DNA of 64,000 bases from Alphaproteobacteria bacterium (GTDB lineage Bacteria > Pseudomonadota > Alphaproteobacteria > Micropepsales > Micropepsaceae). The DNA lies in assembly GCA_025350465.1 (NCBI GenBank), contig JANXXU010000008.1, positions 277,636 to 341,635 on the forward strand, given 5' to 3'. Below the pieces are notes generated by a model. The model was given only the letters and a program-made list of their open reading frames with translations, was not told the origin of the DNA and searched no databases. Shown here one piece after another: positions 1 through 8,557 of the stretch (positions are counted from its first letter, which is position 1; each line of letters begins with the position of its first letter). A program made the translations under genes and the position numbers.

Positions 1-545
1 AGCGCCATGCGCTTCCAAACGAATGTCGCGACGGCAACCGCCGTCGCCTCGAACAAATGCACCGCGTAGTGGATCCATAGGTCCGCGGCGCCGTCGTGCA
101 CGGCGAATGCGCAGGCTATCGCGAAGAACGTCATTGCTATGACGGCGAAGAATTCCGCGTAACCGATCAGCGCGATGCCGGCCACGATGACGACGATGGC
201 GAGATTGGTCGTCTGCATCGCGTCGCCCGACAGCCAAAGGTGCAGGGCGCTGTTGAACCAGGCGCAGAACACGACGATGAACATGGCCCAGCGCAACGCG
301 GCGCGCGGCAAGAGCCTGCGTTGCAGTCCGGCATGAAAGCCGCTGAACAGCAGGGTCGTCACCGTCGCCACGGCAAAGAGCGGTTCTCGCAAGCCCGCAG
401 GCTGGACCGCGAGATGCAACACCGCGAGGAAGGCATAGACGCAAGCGCCGATGAGCAACGCGCTCTTGGCGATCTCGTGAAATCCAGGCACGAGATCGGC
501 CATTTGAGCGGCGGTCATTCTGCGCAGCGCGAGCGACAGAGACAT
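1..545 (-). CDS. Multi-pass membrane protein, N-terminal part, cut by window edge
   Basis: An open minus-strand frame begins with ATG at 545 and runs off the left edge without a stop, giving about 181 residues. The translation starts MSLSLALRRMTAAQMADLVP and then shows five or six hydrophobic helices separated by short loops (for example ALLIGACVYAFLAVLHLAV and WAMFIVVFCAWFN). This arrangement is typical of the membrane sensor part of bacterial histidine kinases, diguanylate cyclases or adenylate cyclases. The output domain would lie outside the window, so the function is inferred only. A near match to a CtrA box (TTTA-N7-TTAAC, 612-627) lies about 70 bases upstream of the start. Confidence 0.7.
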   Translation of the reverse strand, partial: MSLSLALRRMTAAQMADLVPGFHEIAKSALLIGACVYAFLAVLHLAVQPAGLREPLFAVATVTTLLFSGFHAGLQRRLLPRAALRWAMFIVVFCAWFNSALHLWLSGDAMQTTNLAIVVIVAGIALIGYAEFFAVIAMTFFAIACAFAVHDGAADLWIHYAVHLFEATAVAVATFVWKRMA

Positions 546-617
546 GAGCGTCAGTCCGGGGTCGACTCCCCACTCTCGACTGCCGCGCCCTAATTCCAGG
601 TGTAGAGCACGTGAAAT

Positions 618-1172
618 TTACGGTCTGTTAACGCCCGTCATGTCGGCGCGCGCCTCGTGCCCCTCGAAGGCGGCGCGCATATAGGTGACGATCTCCCAGA
701 TTTCGCGATCCGAAAGGTCGGGCTCCTTGAAACTCGGCATATCGGTGCCGAAGCGCCGCCCGCCTTCCGAGATCGTCCACAGCAGGAAATCGTCGGCCGC
801 ATCCGGACTCGACAGGCTGCCCGCGAGGTCGGCCGGGCGCTGGCGCAATTGGCCGCTCGCCTGACCGTTGCCGAGACCCATCGGACCATGACAGATCGCG
901 CAGCGCAGGTCGTAGAGATCCGCGCCCGCGAGCACCAATGCAATACTGGGCTGATAGGGATTGCGTTTGCCGCGATACGCGGCCGGCACGCCTTCGCGCC
1001 GGAAATAGGCGTGACGGGCGGCGCTTTTGACCGTTTCCGACGCCCGCTCGGCGAACACGCCCGGCCAGCCTCGACAGATGCCGGGACCAAGGAAACTGCC
1101 GCAGCCAAGCGTCAATGTGAGGGCGATGACGAGCGCCGCGCCCCCGGCTCCTGCGATAGCGCACTTGAACAT
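618..1172 (-). CDS. Monoheme c-type cytochrome, exported
   Basis: The 184-residue protein has a hydrophobic N-terminal export signal (AGGAALVIALTLTLGCG) followed by one CAICH haem-binding motif near residue 91. A later Met in FGTDMPSF is a likely sixth ligand. The C-terminal helix IWEIVTYMRAAF is typical of class I cytochromes c (PF13442/PF00034). It should act in the periplasm as an electron carrier or as a domain of a larger respiratory or dehydrogenase chain. The next gene upstream on the same strand is a diheme cytochrome, so the two probably work together, but no oxidase or dehydrogenase partner lies within the window. Confidence 0.85.
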   Translation of the reverse strand: MFKCAIAGAGGAALVIALTLTLGCGSFLGPGICRGWPGVFAERASETVKSAARHAYFRREGVPAAYRGKRNPYQPSIALVLAGADLYDLRCAICHGPMGLGNGQASGQLRQRPADLAGSLSSPDAADDFLLWTISEGGRRFGTDMPSFKEPDLSDREIWEIVTYMRAAFEGHEARADMTGVNRP

Positions 1173-1283
1173 TGGGAGTTCCTCCGCCGATCGATTTGAT
1201 AATCATGTCGATTCAGGCGCCGGCTGAACATGCGCTAGATCAAGCGAGCGCCGCCCATCGCACCGCAATGGCTCGGGACCGCG

Positions 1284-1952
1284 CTAGTCCTTCGGCGCGG
1301 GATGCGCCGGCGTAGCGATCGAGTCGAGGAAGGCCAGGAAGTCGGTGATCTCTTGGTCGTTCAAGCGCATCTCGAAGCGCACGCCCGAGCGGTCATGCTC
1401 GGCCAGGATGCCCACATGGAGGGCTTGCGCCAGCTGATCGCGCTTCCAGCGCCGCCCGAGATTGCGGAAAGGCTGCGCGCCGGGGTAGGGGCTCGCACCG
1501 GCTTTGGCGATCGAATGACAACGCGCGCAACGTTCCTCGACCAACAACCGTCCCGGCTCGCGCACTTGGATCGATTCGAGAAAGGCGATCAGCGCGTCCG
1601 TGCCCGCCGGGTTGAAATGGAAATTCGGCATCGGTGCGTGAGCGACGCCCATCCCGTCGATCAGCTCGCGCGCAAGCGTCTGCGACTTGTACCGCGAGAG
1701 GACCGTGCGAAACGCCGGTGCGCGACGATTGGGGCTTGCGTCGCTGTCTCCGGTCGCATGGCAGCGCGCGCAGTTCCTCTCGGCAATATCGTGTCCGTCT
1801 TCGATGAGCGCTGCGTCGGAGACAGGCGATGAGGTCGGCGCGTCGGCGCGCGCGCTCGCGCCGGCCGAAGGCGCCGGCCGGTCGTCACCTTGCATGCAAG
1901 CGCCGAGCGCAAGAAGCGCGCTTGTCGCAACAACCGCTATGCGCGTTCGCAT
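1284..1952 (-). CDS. Diheme c-type cytochrome lipoprotein
   Basis: The 222-residue protein starts with a lipoprotein signal (LLALGAC lipobox, Cys about residue 19). A low-complexity Ala/Ser/Asp linker follows, then two cytochrome c domains, each with a CARCH motif (near residues 61 and 142). The first domain has a Met in HAPMPNFHF that could be the distal ligand. Both domains end in the usual FLxxLDSI-like helix. It is predicted to be anchored to a membrane face in the periplasm and to shuttle electrons. The monoheme cytochrome follows about 110 bases downstream on the same strand. The electron donor and acceptor cannot be read from this context. Confidence 0.85.
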   Translation of the reverse strand: MRTRIAVVATSALLALGACMQGDDRPAPSAGASARADAPTSSPVSDAALIEDGHDIAERNCARCHATGDSDASPNRRAPAFRTVLSRYKSQTLARELIDGMGVAHAPMPNFHFNPAGTDALIAFLESIQVREPGRLLVEERCARCHSIAKAGASPYPGAQPFRNLGRRWKRDQLAQALHVGILAEHDRSGVRFEMRLNDQEITDFLAFLDSIATPAHPAPKD

Positions 1953-2386
1953 GTCGTTCCTCTCAAGCGGGCCCGATTCTAGTCCGCGTCATCTAACAGG
2001 TTCGCCGCTGTGTTTGGTAGGCAGGCGCGTCACTCGCGCCTCGCGAATGCACGCCAATTTCCGCGAACAGCGGCACCCGCCTATGGGTGCCGGGTTCCCG
2101 GTCCTCATTTTTTCCGTCGATCAGTTCGCGGAACCGCGTAGAGGCGTCGCAAGCGCCACGGCACCGAGCGCGGCGGCTGCCAAAATCCTCATCGCCGATC
2201 TTGAAGCAATCTTTGCCGCGGATTGACGCCTACGGCGCGGCGCGCGGGGGCTCCGAACGGTCCACATCGACGATATGCTCCCGCCTGGGTGGTGGCGAAC
2301 TCTAGCCACAACTCGCCGTCAAGGTGCGTTGCCGCTCGAGAACCGGTATGTTAGCCAACGAAATTCGAGAAAATTGGGGGCCGAGC
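1953..2386. other. Intergenic stretch without a supported gene
   Basis: No convincing coding sequence is visible. The only notable item is a minus-strand 23-codon frame at 2121-2192 that reads like a bare signal peptide (MRILAAAALGAVALATPLRG). It has no mature domain and no good ribosome-binding site, so it may be the stub of a lost secreted protein. The rest should hold the promoters of the cytochrome gene on the left and the secreted protein on the right. Confidence 0.5.
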
Positions 2387-2857
2387 ATGGGAAGAGTGGC
2401 TTTGTTCTTGACGGTCTTTGCGACCGTTGCGCTGGCGCCCACGCTTGCCGACGACTTGATTCTTCCCGGAAAAAGTATTGGCCCCGTGGTGATCGGGATG
2501 TCGGCGCAAGAACTCTATCGCGCGCTCGGCGAACCGCGCTCCAGCGACGTCGGCGAAGACAAGACGTCTTACGTTTACGACGGCTTGCAGGTCGGGGTTG
2601 AGAACGACAGCCAGCTCGTCTATCGCGTCTTCGCAACTTCGCCGAAATACAAACTGGTAAAGGGCGTGGCGGTCGGCTCCTCCGCTCTCGCGGTCGTTGC
2701 CGCTTATGGCGAGCCAGACGAGCGCGACGAAACGCCCGCCGGCGACAAGACGTTTTGCTACGGCAATTTCGAACTCTATCTTAAGGCCGGCAGCGTCGCC
2801 GCGATCATGGTGTCGAAGGGCGGCTGCGATACCGGTTTTCTCTATTATTTTCATTAG
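2387..2857 (+). CDS. Secreted protein of unknown function
   Basis: The frame is open from 2324, but ATG 2387 is preferred because it places a clean signal peptide (MGRVALFLTVFATVALAPTLA) at the N-terminus. The mature part of about 135 residues contains two similar units, each with a G-x-P-x-x-x-D/E core (LYRALGEPRSSDVGEDKTSY and VVAAYGEPDERDETPAGDKT). This resembles an SmpA/BamE-like or DUF-type duplicated alpha-beta fold in which a conserved 'YGEP' turn precedes a tyrosine-containing strand. The protein ends FLYYFH. No neighbour suggests a role. In the same frame after the stop, another 29 codons stay open to 2943, which is probably chance. Confidence 0.75.
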   Translation: MGRVALFLTVFATVALAPTLADDLILPGKSIGPVVIGMSAQELYRALGEPRSSDVGEDKTSYVYDGLQVGVENDSQLVYRVFATSPKYKLVKGVAVGSSALAVVAAYGEPDERDETPAGDKTFCYGNFELYLKAGSVAAIMVSKGGCDTGFLYYFH

Positions 2858-3314
2858 TCACGCGCTCACTGGGGCGGGCGCGTCGAACGCGATATCACCA
2901 CCGCGCAAGGACTCTTTGCCGCCCTCAACTCCTCCGACGATTGAGGCGCGGCGCTAGGTTCCTCAGCGGTCAACCGCAGATTTACATCAAGACAGCCGGC
3001 AGCGGCACCAAGCGCGCCCACGCCCTGCGATTGTCATTCCCGCGCAGGCGGGAATCCAGTCCCCTAAGAATGGCTCTTTTCCAAAGAGGACCATTACTCC
3101 TGCCGTGCAGATTTCATTCTGGATGCCCGCCGCCGCGGGCATGACAGTAAGAAGGCGAGCGCCATCCATCCGCGCTTTCGACCTCCGCCCAGACGGCAAA
3201 TGCTGCAAGCCTTCGGAACGGGTCGAAAGGTCAGTCACTCACAGACAAGTTTACAAAACAAACTAGGCCGTGTATATGGGTAAGGACGATGGGGCCAAGA
3301 AGGAGAGGTGTACC
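2858..3314. other. Intergenic stretch containing a palindromic repeat
   Basis: There is no supported gene. The segment holds the interspersed palindromic element at 3032-3147, listed separately, and the leader of the acyltransferase gene. At the right end, AAGGAGAGG (3299-3307) is the ribosome-binding site that decides the start of the next gene. Confidence 0.5.
3032..3147. repeat. Interspersed palindromic repeat, copy 1 (TGTCATTCCCGC family)
   Basis: The left arm TGTCATTCCCGCGCAGGCGG and the right arm ending CCGCGGGCATGACA are inverted copies of one another, separated by about 60 bases. A second, shorter and more perfect copy of the same element lies at 29647-29716. Elements with this arm sequence are widespread between genes in many proteobacteria. 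They can form long hairpins and are probably non-autonomous mobile or REP-like sequences. Confidence 0.8.
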
Positions 3315-4568
3315 GTGGGTAGACACTTGACGTTCAAGGACGAGGTCGCCCTGCCGCCGCCGGCTCGCGCGCGAGAAACGGCCGAAAGCGACATCTCCGA
3401 GCGCAACATCCCCATCGGTTATCTGCGCGCCTTCGTGACCGTGCTTGTGGTCGCGCATCACTCTTTGATTGCCTATCATCCCGACGCGCCGGCGCCCTCC
3501 GCCGCATGGAGTCTGCCGCCGCTTTTCTGGGGCGCGTTTCCGATCGTCGATCACGAGCGCGTGCCCGGCTTCGGTTTGCTGATCGGCTTCAACGACATCT
3601 TTTTCATGTCGCTGATGTTTTTCATCTCCGGGCTGTTCGTGTGGCAGAGCTTGACGCGCAAAGGTACGTTCGCCTTTGTTCGCGATCGCCTCGTGCGTCT
3701 GGGCTTGCCGTTTGCGATTGCGGCATCGCTCCTCGCGCCCCTTGCTTATTATCCCTCGTACCTGCAAAGCGGCGGCAATCCGGACTTTGCCGCTTATTTT
3801 CAAACGTGGATCAACTTGCCGAATTGGCCGGCGGGACCGGCTTGGTTCGTCTGGCTGCTGCTCGCCTTCGGCATCGTTGCCGCCTTTATTCACGCGATCG
3901 CGCCACGCTTCGGCGAAGCGCTCGGTCGACTCTCCTCAAGCGCCGACCGAAAGCCCGCGGCCTACATTCGTGGCCTCATCCTGATCTCGGCGATCGGCTA
4001 CCTGGCGATGAATTTCTACCTCGGCTACGACGCCTGGGTTGCCTGGGGCCCGTTCACCGTTCAGGCTGGGCGCATCTTGCACTACGCCGTCTATTTCTTT
4101 GCCGGTATCGGCGTCGGCGCTTATGGCCTCGATCGGGGTTTGCTCGATTCCAGCGGAAAATTGGCCCGGCGCTGGTGGCTGTGGCTGCCCTCGGCGATGG
4201 TCGGCTTCGGCGCACTCGCGGCTGCGTTCATCGCCGCGATAGGCGCCAAGTTTCAGCCTCTAGTCGTCTGGCAGCCGATGCTCTGCGCGCTGTTCGCGAT
4301 CTCCTGCGCCGTGACGTCGTTCGCTTTCGTCGCTTTTTTCCTGCGCTTCTTCAAGCGGCCAAGGCCGGTCTTCGACAGTCTGAGTCGCAACGCCTACGGC
4401 ATCTATCTCACGCATTATGTCTTTGCCGTGTGGCTGCAATTCGCGCTGCTCAAGGCGCCGCTCACCGGCATCGAGAAGGGCGGAATCGTCTTCGCCACGG
4501 CGTTGATCTTGAGCTGGGCGACGACGGCGCTGTTGCGCAGCTTTCCCCTAATCGCGCGAGTCATCTAA
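3315..4568 (+). CDS. Membrane-bound acyltransferase, acyltransferase-3 family
   Basis: The protein has about 417 residues with roughly ten transmembrane helices. The family signature appears early: a Y-L-R-A first helix with VVAHHSLIAYHP (conserved His) and the later FFMSLMFFISGLFVWQSL followed by RDRLVRLGLPF. This is the OafA/YrhL/acyltransferase-3 family (PF01757), which transfers acyl groups to sugars, glucans or lipids at the inner membrane. GTG 3315 is chosen because AAGGAGAGG sits at ideal spacing; the frame is open from an earlier GTG at 3270. The acceptor cannot be predicted because no polysaccharide genes are adjacent. Confidence 0.85.
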   Translation: MGRHLTFKDEVALPPPARARETAESDISERNIPIGYLRAFVTVLVVAHHSLIAYHPDAPAPSAAWSLPPLFWGAFPIVDHERVPGFGLLIGFNDIFFMSLMFFISGLFVWQSLTRKGTFAFVRDRLVRLGLPFAIAASLLAPLAYYPSYLQSGGNPDFAAYFQTWINLPNWPAGPAWFVWLLLAFGIVAAFIHAIAPRFGEALGRLSSSADRKPAAYIRGLILISAIGYLAMNFYLGYDAWVAWGPFTVQAGRILHYAVYFFAGIGVGAYGLDRGLLDSSGKLARRWWLWLPSAMVGFGALAAAFIAAIGAKFQPLVVWQPMLCALFAISCAVTSFAFVAFFLRFFKRPRPVFDSLSRNAYGIYLTHYVFAVWLQFALLKAPLTGIEKGGIVFATALILSWATTALLRSFPLIARVI

Positions 4569-4593
4569 CGTGGCACCAACGGGAGCGATCCGA

Positions 4594-5211
4594 ATGAGCG
4601 GCGACAGCCAAAGCGTGCACGATGACCTGGCCTTCATGCGGTCCGTGGTCGAGGCCGGCAACAGCCGCACGGCGATGGCGGGCGGATTTATCTTCTTCGC
4701 CGGTGGTTTGATCTACGGCCTGCAATGCCTGGTGCAGTGGCTCGGCCTGATCGGCATCTTACCGTTGTCGCAGACCGGTTGGCTCGTCACGGGCCTCGGC
4801 CCCACCGCGATCTTTCTCATTGTTCTCGGCTGGTTCGTGTGGCGGACGCGGGGGATGATTCAACCGCGTGTCCAACGCGCGATCAATGCTGCATTCGCTG
4901 CTGCCGGTACGACCAACGTCGCGATTCTGATCGTCGTCGGCACGCTCGCCGCCCGCAAAGACAGCGGCGAGATCTGGGAGCTCTATCCATGCGTCGTCTT
5001 CGCGCTTCAGGGAGCCGCGTGGCTCGTCGCCTTCATGCTGCGCCGTCGCACCTGGCTCTTGGCGGTGGCGCTCGGCTGGTTTGCGAGCGCGATCCTCCTC
5101 GGCTTTCTTATCGGCACGACAACGTTTGTACTCGTGGCGGCGCTCGCCCTCTTGGGACTCATGGCGCTACCGGGGCTCGTGATGATGCGCCTTGCGCAGC
5201 GTGCGGAGTAG
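4594..5211 (+). CDS. Small multi-pass membrane protein paired with a winged-helix regulator
   Basis: The 205-residue protein has a short soluble N-terminus (HDDLAFMRSVVEAGN) and about five hydrophobic helices. ATG 4594 is preferred over an upstream GTG at 4570 because GGGAG lies just ahead of it. It begins 25 bases after the acyltransferase stop and is followed nine bases later by a small DNA-binding regulator. This pairing of a helix-rich membrane protein with an HTH_34-type regulator recurs in many genomes. I do not recognise a specific function; transport or stress sensing is possible. Confidence 0.75.
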   Translation: MSGDSQSVHDDLAFMRSVVEAGNSRTAMAGGFIFFAGGLIYGLQCLVQWLGLIGILPLSQTGWLVTGLGPTAIFLIVLGWFVWRTRGMIQPRVQRAINAAFAAAGTTNVAILIVVGTLAARKDSGEIWELYPCVVFALQGAAWLVAFMLRRRTWLLAVALGWFASAILLGFLIGTTTFVLVAALALLGLMALPGLVMMRLAQRAE

Positions 5212-5220
5212 GGCGGCGCG

Positions 5221-5517
5221 ATGGCGGCTTTCGACATCGCCAAGATCGACGATGTCATTCATGGGCGTCTGCGCCTTGGTGTCATGGCGTATCTCGCCGA
5301 CGCGGAAGTCGCCGACTTCAATGAACTAAAGGCGGTTCTGCAAGCCACGCAGGGCAATCTCTCGGTCCACCTGCGCAAGCTCGAGGACGCGGGCTACGTC
5401 AAGATCGACAAGAGCTTCTTCGCGAGGAAACCGCTGACCCGCGTGCGCCTGACCGGCGCCGGGCGCAAGGCGTTCGCCAACTACCTCGCTGCGATCGCGA
5501 AGTTGGTAGGGGAGTAA
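5221..5517 (+). CDS. Winged-helix transcriptional regulator (HTH_34/MarR-like)
   Basis: This 98-residue single-domain protein reads as a winged helix. An N-terminal helix (DVIHGRLRLGVMAYLA) is followed by a recognition segment (LSVHLRKLEDAGYVKIDK) and a wing (FFARKPLTRVRLTGAGRKAF). This matches the small regulators of PF13601, where a residue pattern of the form GNLSxHLxxLExAGYVxxxK binds DNA as a dimer. It lies nine bases downstream of the membrane protein and is probably co-transcribed. It likely controls that operon. Confidence 0.88.
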   Translation: MAAFDIAKIDDVIHGRLRLGVMAYLADAEVADFNELKAVLQATQGNLSVHLRKLEDAGYVKIDKSFFARKPLTRVRLTGAGRKAFANYLAAIAKLVGE

Positions 5518-5529
5518 GTCGCCTCGTCT

Positions 5530-5910
5530 CTAGAACAGTTTTCGCCCCGGCGAGATCAGCATTGCGGCGTAAATCAACCCGCAGCCCGTGGCGATAACGA
5601 CCAGCGCAATCAAGAAGCCAAGACCACCGCCCGCCGTTGCGCTGCCCAGAGCCAACAGTCCTAACAGTAGGATGATCCCCGCGCTTATGAGGGTCGTGAT
5701 CTTCGCCACGCCCAGGTCGCCTGCGAGGGTCCTCATATAACCGAAATATCCAAGCGCGCCGGCAATTGCGAAATCGATGACGCCCCAAACAATGCCGCCA
5801 AGAATGAAGGCGAGCAGACCCATAACGCCCATGACGATCGCGCCGCCCAACATCAGCTGGGTCGCGAGTTTTTTGTCTGTGTCGCTCGCAGGAACCAAAG
5901 GTGCGCTCAC
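5530..5910 (-). CDS. Small hydrophobic membrane protein
   Basis: A short soluble N-terminus (MSAPLVPASDTDKKLATQL) is followed by about four transmembrane helices rich in Gly, Ala, Ile and Leu, ending CGLIYAAMLISPGRKLF. ATG 5910 has a GGAGAA-like ribosome-binding site a few bases upstream (the complement of 5917-5922). It is convergent with the regulator gene and separated from it by only 12 bases. It resembles generic inner membrane proteins of unknown function; no catalytic residues stand out. Confidence 0.75.
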   Translation of the reverse strand: MSAPLVPASDTDKKLATQLMLGGAIVMGVMGLLAFILGGIVWGVIDFAIAGALGYFGYMRTLAGDLGVAKITTLISAGIILLLGLLALGSATAGGGLGFLIALVVIATGCGLIYAAMLISPGRKLF

Positions 5911-6093
5911 AAGAGTTCTCCTCTCTGTTTGATCGTGTTGGGCCCCTCGATTCTGACCTTACAAAAGTGTAACAAACGAAGAGGGGGCAAGCCACGCAAT
6001 CCTTGGCGGGTCGACGCAACTTCGGCGCGCAGCCGGCCATGAAAAAAGGTGGCCGAACTCGCGCTCGACCACCTCTTCATTCAAGTAAAATTC

Positions 6094-6303
6094 TTAGGCC
6101 GCGCTGAGATTGACGGCCTTGGAGCCGCGTGCGTCGGCTTCAGTGTCGAATTTCACGCGCTGACCTTCCGTCAGAGCGCGCATTCCGGCCTGCTCGACCG
6201 CGGTCGCATGGACGAACACGTCCTTGCCGCCGCCGTCCGGCGCGATGAAGCCAAAACCTTTTGCGGTATTGAAGAACTTAACGGTACCCGTCTTCGAAGA
6301 CAT
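6094..6303 (-). CDS. cspA: Cold-shock protein, CspA family
   Basis: The 69-residue protein is a single cold-shock domain. RNP1 reads KGFGFIAP and RNP2 reads VFVHATAV, with the usual start TGTVKFFN. Proteins of this family bind single-stranded RNA and DNA and melt RNA structure. AAGGA at good spacing precedes ATG 6303. About 217 bases separate it from the upstream gene. A long untranslated leader is known for cold-shock genes and could be present here, but no conserved leader element was identified. Confidence 0.95.
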   Translation of the reverse strand: MSSKTGTVKFFNTAKGFGFIAPDGGGKDVFVHATAVEQAGMRALTEGQRVKFDTEADARGSKAVNLSAA

Positions 6304-6520
6304 GAGTCATTCCTTGTAACAAAGCATGTGCGTTCAGGCGGAATGCCAAAACGCAGTGAGGAGCATGGCAAACGTCAGAGAAGGGTTGGGAACCTTGGTT
6401 TGCGAAGATGGCGCGTACGCATCTCTTCGACAATCTTAGTCCGCACTTCACAAGTGTGCAGCCGTCACACCTCTTATATATGCGATTTTCGCCCCAAGCG
6501 CAAATTCCGCCCAGTTCCGT

Positions 6521-7093
6521 TCAGGTTTGGCCTTTCGCCCGGGCCCGCCGCCACGAATCCTTGGTCAAACGCATGTGGAGGATGCCGACCGGCGCGCCGC
6601 CGCTTGCCGACGGTCTCTCGCTCCGGCCGTCGATCACCCAGCCCCAACTCGCCATCAACGCCAGTGACGGGTGGCCTTCGACGACCGTGCACACCGAGTG
6701 GTCGAGATCCATCGTCTCCAGGAAATATTCGTGGATCGGCAAGCGTGTTTCGCTACGCGCACCCTTGTGGCGAACGTCGGACTCGCCGATCAGGGCATTG
6801 ATCAAGTAAGCGCGGCGTGCCCAATCGATATAGATCGCGTGAAAGCCGATCAGCCGCCCGCTCCCTTTCTCGAACACGCCGATCAAAAAGCGGCTGCGAT
6901 CGTCGAAGGTCGCAATGTATTGCAACAGGTCGGCCTGGCTGACCTCGCGTGCCGGCATGTTGAGCCAGCGCGCGGCTTCCGGATCGCTGGACCAGCGCGT
7001 CCAGTTCTCGCTCGCGTCGTCCGGCACGATGCTGCGCACGATGTAGCGTTCCGTTTCGAAACGCACGGGTTTTGCGGGCGGGATGTCGCTCAC
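6521..7093 (-). CDS. GNAT-family N-acetyltransferase, RimJ/RimL-like
   Basis: The 190-residue protein begins with the RFETERYIVRSI segment typical of RimJ/RimL-type acetyltransferases and continues with DPEAARWLNMP and IGFHAIYIDWARRAYLINAL, the core strand before the acetyl-CoA loop. It has a clear paralog at 55256-55843 in this window: both share IGFxAIYIDW and a C-terminal SASGGA segment. The Q/R-x-x-G-x-A loop is degenerate (VRHKGARSET), so substrate and even activity are uncertain. The DinB gene lies directly upstream on the same strand. Confidence 0.85.
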   Translation of the reverse strand: MSDIPPAKPVRFETERYIVRSIVPDDASENWTRWSSDPEAARWLNMPAREVSQADLLQYIATFDDRSRFLIGVFEKGSGRLIGFHAIYIDWARRAYLINALIGESDVRHKGARSETRLPIHEYFLETMDLDHSVCTVVEGHPSLALMASWGWVIDGRSERPSASGGAPVGILHMRLTKDSWRRARAKGQT

Positions 7094-7104
7094 ATGGCCT
7101 CTCC

Positions 7105-7653
7105 CTAGCCCTGCATCGCAACTTCGACGACATTCGGCAGCAAGAACAAATCGGTATCGCCGGTCTTTTCGCCGGCTGCGGTTATCATTGCGTGGGCTTG
7201 GCCGCGATGATGCGTTTGATGGTTGAAGAAATGCACCATCAGAAAACTGCGCGGCTGGCTGACGTCACGGCCGAGGCCGCCGCTGAACCAAGTTTGATCT
7301 TGGCGCAGCCACGCGTCGTCGACGCGCGCCGCCCATGCAGTGATCTTTCCGTCGGCGGTTTCGCGCGCCTGCCGCAGCGTCGCGAAATCGGTGATCAGGT
7401 CGGCGCTGTCCTTTTGCGTCGCCGTGGGCTTGTCCCAACCGTCGAACCGCGACATCCACAACTGGTCCGCCCACAGAAGATGATTCAGCGTGCCCTGAAT
7501 CGAGCCCCAGAACGCGCCGCGCTGCTCGCGCCGCGCAGCGTCGGAAAGTCGCGCCGAGGCGTCGTAGATCCGCTGATTCATGCCGGCGTTGTAAGCGGCC
7601 ATGGTCCGCACGAAGGCGGATGTGACGAGAAGTGCTGGGGATTGCGAGGTCAT
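7105..7653 (-). CDS. DinB-family four-helix metal-binding protein
   Basis: This DinB/YfiT-like protein has about 182 residues (from ATG 7653; GTG 7674 is an alternative start). The three expected metal-binding histidines are visible: one in GTLNHLLWADQLWM and two in the HFFNHQTHHRGQ helix. DinB-fold proteins act as damage-inducible or thiol-dependent transferases; most members have no proven reaction. The GNAT gene starts 12 bases downstream, so the two are probably co-transcribed. Confidence 0.9.
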   Translation of the reverse strand: MTSQSPALLVTSAFVRTMAAYNAGMNQRIYDASARLSDAARREQRGAFWGSIQGTLNHLLWADQLWMSRFDGWDKPTATQKDSADLITDFATLRQARETADGKITAWAARVDDAWLRQDQTWFSGGLGRDVSQPRSFLMVHFFNHQTHHRGQAHAMITAAGEKTGDTDLFLLPNVVEVAMQG

Positions 7654-7816
7654 GTTGAGTCCGTTGCTGTCCACGCTTGATCAACAAAGCACACTCCGCT
7701 TGATTCGTCGCGGGGTCCCGGCAGGCGCGGCGTCATGGAGGCGCGCGTGGGGCTGGGCGAAACATTGGACAAGCTGACGCGCCGAATTGGCGCGCGCAGC
7801 CGCATGAGGGACGAAG

Positions 7817-8299
7817 ATGAGACCCGAAGACAGCCTACTCAGAGTCAGACGTTCAATTCTCATCAAGGCGCCGCCGCCGAAAGTGTGGGAGAACTTCACG
7901 AACTTCAAGCTCATGGAAAGCTGGTGGGGTTTCCGCGTGGGCGACCCGCAAGCCGGCACCTCGAAGGGGCAGTGGCTCGACAAGTACGAGCCGCGCGTCG
8001 GTGGGCGGATCGAAATGGCCGTCAACTGGGACGGCGCGCGCGTCGTTTACGGCGGCGAGATCAAGGTGTTTTCGCCCCGCGCGGAGCTGACGTTCGAGAG
8101 CGACTGGATTCCAAACCGCGGCTGGAAGATGCCGACCTATATGACCGTGCGCCTGACGCCGGCCCTCGACGGCACGCTCGTCGAAATTTTCCACTACGGC
8201 TTCGAGCGCACCGGCGGCGATGTCGGCGCCGAACATGCCGGTTATGAAGAAGGCTGGGGCATGACGCAGCTCAGCGCGCTCAAGCGGATATCGGAGTGA
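7817..8299 (+). CDS. SRPBCC/AHSA1-like ligand-binding protein
   Basis: The 160-residue protein matches the START/Bet v1-like fold. It opens with RRSILIKAPPPKVWENF, has an extended ESWWGF strand, a GGRIEMAV turn and a C-terminal helix GYEEGWGMTQLSALKRI. These are the hallmarks of the activator-of-Hsp90-ATPase-homologue group (PF08327). Members bind hydrophobic ligands and often accompany DinB or ArsR proteins; here DinB is divergent just upstream. GGACGAAG precedes the ATG. Confidence 0.88.
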   Translation: MRPEDSLLRVRRSILIKAPPPKVWENFTNFKLMESWWGFRVGDPQAGTSKGQWLDKYEPRVGGRIEMAVNWDGARVVYGGEIKVFSPRAELTFESDWIPNRGWKMPTYMTVRLTPALDGTLVEIFHYGFERTGGDVGAEHAGYEEGWGMTQLSALKRISE

Positions 8300-8308
8300 C
8301 GTCGCGCC

Positions 8309-8491
8309 TCAGGACTGTTCCGCCAGCGCACGCCGCATGATGGCGCTGGCACCTTCCATCTGGGCGTCGATATAGGGCGCGATCTCGTTCGGCAGAAAAT
8401 CGGTGATCCAGACAAGACGGCTCCTGCCGCCCGTTTCCGCGAAGACCTGTACCGATGCGTTGTGGTGTGTCCACACCGCGACGCCGATTGT
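8309..8491 (-). pseudogene. C-terminal remnant of an SRPBCC-family gene
   Basis: The minus strand reads about 58 residues that look like the end of a polyketide-cyclase/SRPBCC protein (AVWTHHNASVQVFAETGG, then RLVWITDFLPNEIAPYIDAQ and a final MRRALAEQS helix). Directly upstream in the same frame is a TAA stop, and there is no start codon or ribosome-binding site. The first two thirds of such a protein (normally about 140-150 residues) are missing. It lies ten bases from, and convergent with, the intact SRPBCC gene, so it is best read as a decayed gene. Confidence 0.6.
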
Positions 8492-8557
8492 TCCCCGCCT
8501 GCATGCCGCTTAAGCTTGCGCAACCGCGCCGACTCAGGGGCCGGAGGAGGGGTCGTG

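Noticed and set aside
2858..2943. In-frame continuation after the stop of the secreted protein gene (29 codons)
   Set aside because: It has no domain or repeat relation to the gene, so read-through or a nonsense mutation is not supported.
3231..3893. Minus-strand frame opposite the start of the acyltransferase gene
   Set aside because: No ribosome-binding site or domain; the opposite strand has a complete acyltransferase-3 protein.
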